From Trichomonas vaginalis G3 (Eukaryota; Parabasalia; Trichomonadida; Trichomonadidae): 64,000 nt of DNA. Numbering within the stretch: position 1 is the stretch's first letter; each line of letters begins with the position of its first letter. This document shows positions 49,581-58,163 of this stretch, piece after piece. Where the stretch lies: contig NC_067208.1 of NCBI RefSeq assembly GCF_026262505.1, positions 16,377,962 through 16,441,961 on the forward strand. The letters are read 5' to 3'. The translations under genes and the position numbers were made by a program. The notes under the pieces are model-generated. The model was not told where the DNA came from. It was given only the letters and a program-made list of their open reading frames with translations, and did no database searches.

Positions 49581-49689
49581 AGCGTTTATTTTTCAAGCTT
49601 GACACCAAAGATGGCTCAGGTAGTTCCTAACTAGCTCATTTATCTCTATAAGGTAGATTGCCTCATCTGCTGGGTCTATGTCGGTCATT

Positions 49690-50125
49690 GTTTCAAGACA
49701 AGTCTTTTACTTTTTCAAGACAAGTCTTTTACTTTTTCAAGACAAGTCTTTTACTTTTTCAAGACAAGTCTTTTACTTTTTCAAGACAAGTCTTTTACTT
49801 TTTCAAGACAAGTCTTTTACTTTTTCAAGACAAGTCTTTGACTTTTTCAAGAAATTTTTTGGTGTCAAGTTCTCAAATTTGAGAACAGTGGTCTTGATTT
49901 CAGACGATCCCGTACTTTTTCAAGACAAGTCTTTTACTTTTTCAAGACAAGTCTTTTACTTTTTCAAGACAAGTCTTTACTTTTTCAAGACAAGTCTTTT
50001 ACTTTTTCAAGACAAGTCTTTTACTTTTTCAAGACAAGTCTTTTACTTTTTCAAGACAAGTCTTTTACTTTTTCAAGACAAGTCTTTTACTTTTTCAAGA
50101 CAAGTCTTTTACTTTTTCAAGACAA
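49690..50125. repeat. 22-bp tandem array with internal dyad
   Basis: Unit CAAGACAAGTCTTTTACTTT plus two T. About 7-8 units, then a 60-bp break containing the perfect palindrome GTTCTCAAATTTGAGAAC, then about 9-10 units. Each unit contains AAGAC-AA-GTCTT, a 5-bp dyad. Repeat-derived ORFs here are not genes. Confidence 0.9.
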
Positions 50126-50160
50126 TGTCCGACGTCAGTCAGTAAATTTTATCGTCCAAC

Positions 50161-50280
50161 CTTACAAATGTAAACTTATATAGTTCTATTTTCTTCACTA
50201 GGGTCTAACACCAAAGTAACCTTACAAATGTAAACTTATATCGTTCTATTTTCTTCACTAGGGTCTAACACCAAAGTAAC
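50161..50280. repeat. 60-bp tandem duplication
   Basis: 50161-50220 and 50221-50280 differ at one position (TATAG versus TATCG). Contains CACTAGGGTCTAACACC. Lies between the 22-bp array and the tRNA-like sequence. Confidence 0.9.
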
Positions 50281-50322
50281 CTATGTACATGAAATTTCAC
50301 TGCATAAAAGGAAAAAACTTGC

Positions 50323-50395
50323 GCGAATCGGGATTTGAACCGAGGTCTTCGACGCCTGTAACGAGGTAGCCCATACCACTGAGCTATGAGCCGCT
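50323..50395 (-). tRNA. Degenerate tRNA-like sequence, isotype unclear
   Basis: On the minus strand: D arm TAGCTCAGTGGTA (good A box), a B box GGTTCAAATCC, and correct spacing for a 73-nt tRNA. The anticodon arm pairs at only about three of five positions (loop TTACAGG would read ACA) and the acceptor arms at only the outer three. It reads as a tRNA pseudogene or captured tRNA. It could still act as an internal Pol III promoter. Confidence 0.45.
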
Positions 50396-50513
50396 TGCAT
50401 ATTTTTAAGTAAAATATAGTATATTTGTCATACAGTGAAGGATGACCAAACTTAAAAAAAATAAAGTTAGTTTTATTTTTATTTATTTTTTTATTTTGTA
50501 TGTAAAGACAGAT

Positions 50514-51293
50514 ATGACAACAACAGAGAACACAACAACTGCTATCGTTCATGAAGCTATAAATGAAGAATATGAGTGGGTTCAGTTTAACAAACAGTTA
50601 CGTCTCATTCGTTCGGTCAAAGACGACATGTACCAAATGCAAAGTATTTTGACAGCATGTTTTGCTCCAGATACTAAGAAACCACAAGACTGGTTTGAAT
50701 TAAATAGCACTCATGAACTCCTCAGTGAGTTTGAACATGTAGAACTTAAAAAGATGTACCAAGACAGACAAAACTTACCATTACATCTAAAAGGTATATA
50801 TGTTCATAAGTTCCTAGTTAGTTCAATAGCAATGTGGGCTTCACCTCGTTATGCAATCTACATACTTATGCTACTTGACGAACTTTGTACAAAGCAGAGA
50901 GAAGATATGATGAAAGAAGACAAAAGCATTCAGAAAAGAATACCACGTTCGGTACCAAAAGGAAAGGAAAAGAACTATAAGTATATGATTTATACTGAAG
51001 AGATGGAAAATGAAGAAGATAAAGATATGGTTATGTTGCATTTAGTCAGAAGAAACAACAAAAGCTTTTACGACCTTGCTAAGATTTACAAATCTGACAG
51101 AAATTGGTTCTATCGCGAAAACTTACCGATTTCAATGACCCCAAATGAAGATGTGAAACAAATAGTTCAAGATACGTTACCTCAAACACACTATGATATT
51201 AAAGGTTGTACAATTCTTACATTCAAAGAAGACTTACCGCTACTGAAAGAAAAAATAACAGAGTATTTTGACAACTTCAAACAAGCAGAGTAA
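50514..51293 (+). CDS. KilA-N domain protein (copy 3)
   Basis: 259 aa from the ATG at 50514, chosen because the preceding leader (AAATAAAGTTAGTTTT ... TTTTGTATGTAA) is shared with the genes at 47712 and 48969; an in-frame ATG at 50442 would add 24 residues across that leader. KilA-N core: DWFELNSTHELLSEF, GIYVHKFLVSSIAMWASPRYAIYILMLLDEL. The C-terminal 130 residues are a separate alpha/beta domain (MIYTEEMENEEDKDMVMLHL, FYDLAKIYKSDRNWFYREN) like the C-terminal domains that follow KilA-N in large DNA viruses. Probable DNA-binding regulator of the element. Confidence 0.8.
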   Translation: MTTTENTTTAIVHEAINEEYEWVQFNKQLRLIRSVKDDMYQMQSILTACFAPDTKKPQDWFELNSTHELLSEFEHVELKKMYQDRQNLPLHLKGIYVHKFLVSSIAMWASPRYAIYILMLLDELCTKQREDMMKEDKSIQKRIPRSVPKGKEKNYKYMIYTEEMENEEDKDMVMLHLVRRNNKSFYDLAKIYKSDRNWFYRENLPISMTPNEDVKQIVQDTLPQTHYDIKGCTILTFKEDLPLLKEKITEYFDNFKQAE

Positions 51294-51309
51294 ATGAACC
51301 ATTTATTTT

Positions 51310-52185
51310 TCAAGCTTGACTTTTTACAATTTGAACTTTGTTCGCGTAGATGTGAATTCTGAAAGAAGTATGAGGGTCTTGTATGACTTTGTACTTCTCC
51401 CATAGTTCATGTCTGTCAAACTTACCTGCCATGGACTCTTTCATAAGTTCCATGAAATCGTCTTCGGACAATCCAGGGAAAAGTATAATGTCAGTAAGTA
51501 TTCTTTTAACATCCTTACTTAAACTCTTTGCTGTCTGTACACAAATGACAACTGAGATGTTAAAGTGTCTGAGCTTCTTAAGAATTCGACACATATCTTG
51601 TTCTCTGTTCTTTAACAAAGGATGAGAAGCAAAGTCATCTAAGATAAGAAGACATCTGTGAGGGTAAGTCTTCCAATCGTAAGATTGCAATTTCTTCGAA
51701 ATGTATTCTATCTCTTTCTGTTTGTTTCTGAAGTGTTTCTTCTCTAATATTCTCTGCATTTCCTCATTTGGGTCTTTAAACTTAGAATTTATATACTCAT
51801 TTATAGCATTGTACTTCAAAACTCTTCTTTGGTACTTCTTTATCCAATCCAACAACTCAGAGTCTTTTATACATACTAACTTAGACTTTTTTATAATATC
51901 TTTGAACGAATTTACGGTTTGGTCAAATTGACCAGAAGTACTACAAATGACAACTAACTCATAAAATGGGTTCTTCTCATCTAGTTCTTGTTGTTGTGCA
52001 GCCATTTTAAGATAAGTGAAAGTCTTACCCGACCCAGGTGGTGCAATTAGACCTGTTATACCATTCTGAGCAAATAAGAACTTGTCATGTATAGGTTTTA
52101 TCTGAGCATTTTCTAACTTTCTCTTGTTCTTCTTCAAAACATTCTCAAATTTCTTGTCAATGTCAGCAAACTTTTTTTCTAACAT
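51310..52185 (-). CDS. A32/FtsK-type genome-packaging ATPase
   Basis: 291 aa from the ATG at 52185 (MLEKKFADIDKKFENV). Walker A APPGSGKTFTYLKMA, Walker B RCLLILDDFASH, followed by a sensor-type segment (ISVVICVQTAKSLSKDVKRI). This is the arrangement of the packaging ATPases of Polintons, virophages and poxviruses (A32), which pump DNA into capsids. Length is normal for the family and the frame is open. Convergent with the KilA-N gene, with 16 bp between stops; divergent from the gene at 52222. Confidence 0.85.
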   Translation of the reverse strand: MLEKKFADIDKKFENVLKKNKRKLENAQIKPIHDKFLFAQNGITGLIAPPGSGKTFTYLKMAAQQQELDEKNPFYELVVICSTSGQFDQTVNSFKDIIKKSKLVCIKDSELLDWIKKYQRRVLKYNAINEYINSKFKDPNEEMQRILEKKHFRNKQKEIEYISKKLQSYDWKTYPHRCLLILDDFASHPLLKNREQDMCRILKKLRHFNISVVICVQTAKSLSKDVKRILTDIILFPGLSEDDFMELMKESMAGKFDRHELWEKYKVIQDPHTSFRIHIYANKVQIVKSQA

Positions 52186-52221
52186 ATTTTTAGAAAAATT
52201 AAAATTTTTATCTTTTAGAAA
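52186..52221. promoter_or_regulatory. 36-bp divergent start region
   Basis: Whole gap between the ATGs at 52185 (-) and 52222 (+). It holds the T-rich box once in each direction (ATTTTTCTAAAAAT and ATTTTTATCTTTTAGAAA). Confidence 0.55.
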
Positions 52222-52689
52222 ATGTCTAGCGATTTCGCTATCTATATTCGAGACAAGCTTTTCGACAGCAAAACATCTGTCGACCATAAAATCTTACATA
52301 GTGTAAACAAGAAAGGTGAATTTGTTCTAAAGTTCTGTTTCTGGGAATATGACAAGAACCATAAAACATTAAGCAGAGAAGTCTTTAAGTTTGTCAATGA
52401 CAGACTTGTTGACAGAGATGACGCCGATTGGAAAGATGAAGTCCAACAAAAGTTCTTAGAATGCAAAGAAGACACATGCGCTGTTCTTGAAGATGAAATA
52501 GAAAACAGAATAGAAGAGCTATTAAAGGACAAAGAACTTTTACATAAATATGGTTCTGAGAAATTTGACATAACTCCACCAGAAAAGAAGAAGAAGAGAG
52601 AAAAGAAGAAGAAAGTAGAAGAAGAGAAGAAAGTAGAAGAGAAGAAAGAACCTGAACCAGTTCCAGAGAAAAAGAAATTTGACATGTAA
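52222..52689 (+). CDS. Unknown element protein with Lys/Glu-rich tail
   Basis: 155 aa. N-terminal 110 residues alpha/beta (FAIYIRDKLFDSKTSVDHKI, FVLKFCFWEYDKNHK), then a highly charged KKKKREKKKKVEEEKK tail. No family recognised. Convergent with the next minus-strand gene, 16 bp apart. Confidence 0.55.
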   Translation: MSSDFAIYIRDKLFDSKTSVDHKILHSVNKKGEFVLKFCFWEYDKNHKTLSREVFKFVNDRLVDRDDADWKDEVQQKFLECKEDTCAVLEDEIENRIEELLKDKELLHKYGSEKFDITPPEKKKKREKKKKVEEEKKVEEKKEPEPVPEKKKFDM

Positions 52690-52705
52690 AAATAAAATTT
52701 TATTT

Positions 52706-53125
52706 TTAGAACATTTCTGGGTCAATGTCAATGTTCTCTTCCTCTTTAGGAGCAAACACTGGTTTAGACTCTAAAATCTTTTTACCTAATTTACCTTGAA
52801 CTTCAACTATCTTAGACTCATAATATTCATAGTCGTCTGCTTTCTTTGGTTCATAAGGTATAACAAGTTTGTATGCTTTGCCTTCTTTAAGGTTTGAGAA
52901 CCTTCTGTCAAAATTTTCTTTGACTGCTAACAAACCTTCTATGTCTAAGTCTTCAAATTTCGCACCATTTTTAGTCACAATAGCAAACTTAACCGGTTCG
53001 ATGTTCCAAACTTTGTCAAATGTAGACTTTTCAAAATGGTAGAAGTAAACATTCAAATAAGCGAATGGGTCTAGTTCTTCTTTAAGTCCTGACATATATT
53101 TGTTTACTGAAATATATTTCGTCAT
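52706..53125 (-). CDS. Unknown element protein, 139 aa
   Basis: Starts MTKYISVNKYMSGLKEE; beta-rich middle (AYLNVYFYHFEKSTF, AYKLVIPYEPKK) and an acidic tail (EEENIDIDPEMF). An acidic C-terminus next to a helicase gene would suit an ssDNA-binding protein, but this is only inference. Box ATTTTTTTATCC lies upstream of the ATG. Confidence 0.5.
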   Translation of the reverse strand: MTKYISVNKYMSGLKEELDPFAYLNVYFYHFEKSTFDKVWNIEPVKFAIVTKNGAKFEDLDIEGLLAVKENFDRRFSNLKEGKAYKLVIPYEPKKADDYEYYESKIVEVQGKLGKKILESKPVFAPKEEENIDIDPEMF

Positions 53126-53160
53126 CTTTTCTATCGGATAAAAAAATGTTTTTTTTAAAT

Positions 53161-54396
53161 TTACTCAGAAAAATTTTTCTTTGTATATACGCCGTTCTGA
53201 ACATCTAAAAGATTTTTGACATTTGCCAAGAATGTACGTTTAGAAGCTGCCATATAACCATACTCTTGACAATACTGTTTATATGAATCGTACAATGACC
53301 TTTCATCTAAACACTCAAAGTTAGTCTCATCTATGAACAGTTCATATACACTCTTGTTTGCTTCTAACAATGTTTGTCTTTCTTCGGTATGTGGAATTTG
53401 TCTTGGATTGAACTTTGAAATATCTAATGTCATGAAATATGAGAACAAGTGGTTGTAAAAGTTAGGTGTCAAAGTTTCTGCTAAGTCGTCAAAATATTCT
53501 GTATCTTGCATATGAGAATCTGACGTTCTGACAACTACATATCTTCTGTCAGAACTTTCTAACTTCATCGGAACAACATTGTTTGAAACCATGATGAAAT
53601 TTGCAACATTTTCACAAACTCTTTGGTCTTTATATTTTCTTTCAACAACTCCAACTTTGTCTGTTATAAGACTCTTCAAAGCATCTGAGTTTAAAACCTT
53701 TGTTGTATCTATACTTTGAAGTTCGTTACATACTATAAGTTTCATATTCTCTATTGAAGAGTTAAATTTACCGCAGATGTTTTCTAAGTTTGTCATATTC
53801 GGGTTCGAATAACCTTCTAACAGTTTGCATAAGATATCTGTAAAGAAAGTGTTCTTACCAGTTCCTTGTTTTCCAATTATAATGAGAGCAGTTTCATTTT
53901 TAGCACTTGGATGTTGTAAGATGTTTGCAAACCAACATAAGATATACTCATAGACTCTTTCGTTTCCATTGCATATAATTTCTTTGACATGGTCTAACCA
54001 AGCTTCTATAACATTTTCTTTCCATTCTACTTGTTCGTATTTATATCCAGTGAAGATAGAATAGAAGTTTGGAGAAGGTGTATAGAACTTTATACCTCGA
54101 ACTGAAAAATCTTCTAACTTTGACAATAAGATATCCCAAGCATCTAACATCTTCATACCAACTTGTACAACTTTTATTTTCTTAAGTTTCTGTCTACATT
54201 CTTGTTCTGAAACTATTGTTGCTCTTGGTTTGTTAAAGACAACATCCCATTCTTTCATGACATAACATTCTGGGGCAGAGTCAACATAAATGACTAAACG
54301 TTTCAAATTCTCGACTGCTTTGTTATAGTCTCTAAATGGACACATATTTCTGAATGCTTGGAAGTCATAAAAATCTGAAACGTCTATTCTGTACAT
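53161..54396 (-). CDS. Superfamily 3 helicase (D5/primase-helicase type)
   Basis: 411 aa. SF3 motifs in order: A GKQGTGKNTFF (about 168-178), B with MKLIVCNELQSID, B' region ALKSLITDKVGVVERKYKD, and C NFIMVSNNVVPMKLESSDRRYVVV, the invariant Asn followed by DRR. Known: these helicases unwind DNA at viral origins, usually fused to a primase. The N-terminal 150 residues show no primase motif I can recognise. The main replication gene found in this element. Frame open; box ATTTTTATAAAA precedes the ATG. Confidence 0.88.
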   Translation of the reverse strand: MYRIDVSDFYDFQAFRNMCPFRDYNKAVENLKRLVIYVDSAPECYVMKEWDVVFNKPRATIVSEQECRQKLKKIKVVQVGMKMLDAWDILLSKLEDFSVRGIKFYTPSPNFYSIFTGYKYEQVEWKENVIEAWLDHVKEIICNGNERVYEYILCWFANILQHPSAKNETALIIIGKQGTGKNTFFTDILCKLLEGYSNPNMTNLENICGKFNSSIENMKLIVCNELQSIDTTKVLNSDALKSLITDKVGVVERKYKDQRVCENVANFIMVSNNVVPMKLESSDRRYVVVRTSDSHMQDTEYFDDLAETLTPNFYNHLFSYFMTLDISKFNPRQIPHTEERQTLLEANKSVYELFIDETNFECLDERSLYDSYKQYCQEYGYMAASKRTFLANVKNLLDVQNGVYTKKNFSE

Positions 54397-54424
54397 TTTT
54401 ATAAAAATAAAAAAAATATTTTTT

Positions 54425-55222
54425 TTATTCTTGACTTTGTTGTTGCATTTGTTGCATTTGTTGTTCTTGAGCTATTTGTTGTTGAAGTTGTTCTTGTAGT
54501 ACAATACTTTCACCAGTTGCATCTTCCAATTCGAAACTTTCTGCCGTCATTGACAAATACATAGGACATAAAAGTTTTACAGGAACAAAGTTTGCGTCAA
54601 CTAAGGTTAAGTTTATGTTTGCTAAAGTGTTTGAGTTTACTAAAGCTGAAAACTCTGCATTCGAATGAACAATAGGCAAACCAGCAGAGAAAGTGTTGTT
54701 TATACGCATGAGTATCTTTTGGTCATAGTAGTTTCTGTCGACATTCGAATAGCACTTTGAACCTAAGTTTGAAACAATATATAAAATAGGTGTACTTAAA
54801 GTCAATGGAATAGATAGACCTTGTATGACACCTTTTCCTGTTATAGGAAACTGTTGGTAGTAAAAACCAGATATAAGTTTTGTATTATAGCTCATATCGT
54901 TTATACTAAACTCAGTCGGACATCCAAACATAATGAAACCTGCTCTAGTTGCAGCACATGTTACATCCGTCCTTAAAGTATTAAATAAGTCAACAAAACC
55001 TGTTGGTGGTATATCTGAGTAAGTATCTTCAAAGAAGTATTTTTTACCATTCACAACAATAAAATCTTCTGGTGTCAAAAGAGCAAAACAGGCTTTAGTC
55101 GTCATCGTGTTTAAGGTCAGTTTACAATATCGTCCTTGAGGACTTTGTAAGTTTGTTGTTATAGAATTATATGACTCAGGGTTTTTAGTCGTAATAGTAT
55201 AAACCACTATGTCTTCTGCCAT
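54425..55222 (-). CDS. Probable minor capsid (penton-type) protein
   Basis: 265 aa, almost wholly beta-strand: GRYCKLTLNTMTTKACFAL, SINDMSYNTKLISGFYY, IQGLSIPLTLSTPILYIV, NTLANINLTLVDANF. A Gln-rich tail follows (QEQQMQQMQQQSQE). Size, position close to the capsid region and all-beta pattern fit the single-jelly-roll penton protein of Polintons and virophages. The assignment is by context, not by a sequence signature. Confidence 0.5.
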   Translation of the reverse strand: MAEDIVVYTITTKNPESYNSITTNLQSPQGRYCKLTLNTMTTKACFALLTPEDFIVVNGKKYFFEDTYSDIPPTGFVDLFNTLRTDVTCAATRAGFIMFGCPTEFSINDMSYNTKLISGFYYQQFPITGKGVIQGLSIPLTLSTPILYIVSNLGSKCYSNVDRNYYDQKILMRINNTFSAGLPIVHSNAEFSALVNSNTLANINLTLVDANFVPVKLLCPMYLSMTAESFELEDATGESIVLQEQLQQQIAQEQQMQQMQQQSQE

Positions 55223-55226
55223 TTAC

Positions 55227-55808
55227 TTAGCAAGTAAATTTTAATGAAATGTTGTGGTCGTCAAATATTTTTATGACGTCTGGGAAACTATACTTTAAGT
55301 TCAACGTTTCACCTCCTTTCATAACGTATATCTTGTCAATGACATTATATGAAACACCACAGCAACTAATGTCGGGTTCTATTTCTTTGATGTTTATATC
55401 GTCTGCCTCTGTCAAAAGTTTCAATAGTTCTTTCAAGACTTCATGAGGTGCAATGACATATGAGTTCACTTTTACAGGGTTGTGCTCAACCAAGTTTAAC
55501 ATTATACCTAAAGCTTGACAAATCTTCTCCTGAGTTTGAAGTTTGTTTTTCAGTTGTTGGTAGTCGTTTCGAATATCTGCAACAGAACTTAAGTCTCTGC
55601 TAACTTCAGGATATGTTGGTTGTTCTTTTACAGGAACTATTGTTATACCATCTTGGTCTTCGTATGGTTTCCCCACTTCAACATCTCTTTCTTTGACATT
55701 GACAACAACACTTTGACTGTTTGTTTGAGTTGGTGAATTTAACTTCACATCTGCCACCGCCATTAAACCTTTTGAAACACTTACGCTTCTATTTTTCGGA
55801 AATGACAT
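55227..55808 (-). CDS. Unknown element protein, 193 aa
   Basis: From the ATG at 55808 (MSFPKNRSVSVSKGLMAVAD). Disordered first 85 residues, then a helical segment (DIRNDYQQLKNKLQTQEKI) and an alpha/beta end. No family recognised. Start codon 18 bp from that of the divergent gene at 55827; 4 bp from the minor-capsid gene downstream, so likely co-expressed with it. Confidence 0.55.
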   Translation of the reverse strand: MSFPKNRSVSVSKGLMAVADVKLNSPTQTNSQSVVVNVKERDVEVGKPYEDQDGITIVPVKEQPTYPEVSRDLSSVADIRNDYQQLKNKLQTQEKICQALGIMLNLVEHNPVKVNSYVIAPHEVLKELLKLLTEADDINIKEIEPDISCCGVSYNVIDKIYVMKGGETLNLKYSFPDVIKIFDDHNISLKFTC

Positions 55809-55826
55809 TTTACTGAGAATAAAAAG
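55809..55826. promoter_or_regulatory. 18-bp divergent start region
   Basis: TTTACTGAGAATAAAAAG is the entire gap between ATGs at 55808 (-) and 55827 (+), the same length as at 41478-41495 and with the same design. Confidence 0.6.
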
Positions 55827-56246
55827 ATGGACGTATTTGAGTATCTCTTCGAATTGAAGCAGAACAAAGTTTACACACACAAACAATACAAGTTCATTGA
55901 CAGAGTAGTTCTTTACACAAACAATGGAAAATGTTATAGAATAGCAGTCTTTGCTGAACCTAAATATTTTCATAAAGCAGAGAGAGTTGGTATAACTGAA
56001 ATGGTGAAAGTTCTTGAAGCAGACAAAAATATAACTTCAAAACTTACAGATATTTCTAAAGGAAAGTTTATAATACAATATTATGTCAAAACTGGCGTAC
56101 TGTCAATATTTGACGGAGAGAAGTCAGTTCAAGAACAACTTACTGACCTGCTGCCAAAATCTGCTCGATGGAAGCTGTCGTTATGCCAATCTGAGGAGCC
56201 CCAGCAGGTTTCATCGAACGAATCTTCAAAAGAGCATCTTCCGTGA
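55827..56246 (+). CDS. Unknown element protein, 139 aa
   Basis: Starts MDVFEYLFELKQNKVYTHKQ; alpha/beta small domain (RVVLYTNNGKCYRIAVFAEPKYF). The last 35 residues run over the 3' end of the convergent capsid region and look non-specific. No family recognised. Confidence 0.5.
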   Translation: MDVFEYLFELKQNKVYTHKQYKFIDRVVLYTNNGKCYRIAVFAEPKYFHKAERVGITEMVKVLEADKNITSKLTDISKGKFIIQYYVKTGVLSIFDGEKSVQEQLTDLLPKSARWKLSLCQSEEPQQVSSNESSKEHLP

Positions 56247-58111
56247 AAAGTGCTATTGGTTTTGTAAACTTCTTTGCTCTCAATTCATCTGGACCGTCTC
56301 TGTCACCAGTATATTGTATTTGTACAGTACCAACAGTTGAAATACCACCCATAAAGTCTTCTGAGTCAGCAAATGGAATGCCAAGCCAAAAGTTTGAACG
56401 GTCTCCATTTGTATATTGAGTTTTTTGACCTCCTGTATGAGTCCATACTTTCACATATGGCATAATAGAACTTTGCATTTCAGGGTTAATGGTTGTTGTG
56501 AAGTTGTTGTTAAAGTTCATAGCATCTAATGTCAAGTTGTATGACCTCATATCCTCAACTGTAGAATATTCTTCTCTTGGATAATATTTGCCATCTATGT
56601 TTATATGATATTTAATACCAGGGTTGTAGAAGCAAGATAGTCATTTATAGTTCGTCTGAACAGTACAAACATAGTATCTGCATGTTTCATTGCAGTTGTT
56701 AAGGCAATATCTGTTCTTGCACCTGGGTCAGCACTTTGGTTTCCAACTTCACCTGCAAAGTCTTTGACAGATATTTGGTGTATAGGGAACATAAGTGGAA
56801 CTGCAATTATTTGGCAGCTAAAGCATTTGAAATATCTGGGTCCAACATATAGACTGCAAGTCTGCTTTCTATTCTCTTGCATTCAAATTTTTCGCATGTG
56901 AACTTAACTGGGTCCCAAGCATCTCGCAGCAGCATTGAAATAATAGTTTACTTCAGTGTTGAGGTTTGAGAAACCAAAGTCTAAGTCAACTTTGTTTTTG
57001 CAAAAGTCGGCGAATGACATTTTATTTGTTCCCACTACTTCTGTAAGAGTGAATGGGTCTTGTGTTGGTGCAATGACTAAGTTATTTTTGCTTGGAGTAA
57101 GTTCGATAGAAATTTTTCCTGCCCAGTTTGGCAAGTATCTTAAAACCTGAAGATGAGGAAAGATGACAAAGGAACTCTAAGTTTCAATTTTACTTTTGGT
57201 TACTGCTGCTGCAGTTTGTCCAGAAAGGTCAACATAAACTCCTGGAACGTTAGGGTCAAGTCTTCTTATTTTCTCAATAGTTTGCATACTGGTCTGTTTG
57301 TTCTCTAGCTTGTGGTTGTACTGAGTTTCTCAAAGCGAACCATTCATAGTTTTGCCCATGTTACTGTTTGAACTAAGTCAGAGTTAGAATATATCTTATA
57401 TCCCATGAAAACTTCTGGAGCATATTGGTATCCGACATAGAAAATTCCATTGCAACCTTTCTTGTCAGAACTTGGCAGAAGGTTTTATTTCAATGTCTTG
57501 TTCACGTATAAGAAAGAGTTGTCAATAGAAATTATATGAAACCTGTCCGCATGCATATCTACTGTTGTTGAAGAACCTTCTCCAAACTCACCTACGTTTC
57601 CATAAGAAACAGCAGTTGTATATTCGTAAGTTCCAGGAACTATTTCTGACCTTCTAATGGCATTGTCGCATTCGTTATACCATTCGAAACATTTCCGTTC
57701 ATGCATCCAAAACTGTTGGCGTAATATTCTGAGCGGCGTACATTTCATATGAGTAAAATATAGAATAGTTGGATTATATGTCATAATAGAACCCACGTGG
57801 ACCAAGCTTTACTTTCTTCCTGACTGAGTTTTTAACTCTTCTTTTTCCTTCATTGCCCTCTGCTTGAAGTTGTTGCATCTTTGCATTATGTTCATCTAGT
57901 ATGTTGCAATTTCCCATGTCCTTTTTGCCTTTTGGCTCTGGTCGCCCATCTCAGGTAACCTATATCCTAGAAAGAGTTTGTCATAGTCTGTATTTGAGTC
58001 TTCGCGTATTGTTTGCATGACTCTTTCCTGAGTTTCCGGTTCAAGCTCTTCAAAACAGTGCCTGTCCATATGGAATAAGCTCGTTTCCAAATATATGTTT
58101 TTTGTAGCCAT
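56140..58111 (-). pseudogene. Probable major capsid protein region, broken
   Basis: About 2 kb with a series of open pieces on one strand. Recognisable beta-rich stretches include WLGIPFADSEDFMGGI, FVLFRRTINDYLAST, and FTLTEVVGTNKMSF. Length and position beside the minor-capsid candidate fit the double-jelly-roll major capsid protein of Polintons, but no decisive motif is visible. About four or five breaks. Confidence 0.5.
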
Positions 58112-58163
58112 TCTGGTTTTCTTTCCATGTTACCAAACTATATCTTTTGTGAATGGGAAAGCT

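Noticed and set aside
49658-50145. 74-aa and 155-aa ORFs with SFTFSRQVFYFF repeats
   Set aside because: Pure translation of the 22-bp array.
50265-50552. 95-aa minus-strand ORF with RRRRPRFKSRFAQ
   Set aside because: It is the tRNA-like sequence translated, a common artefact.
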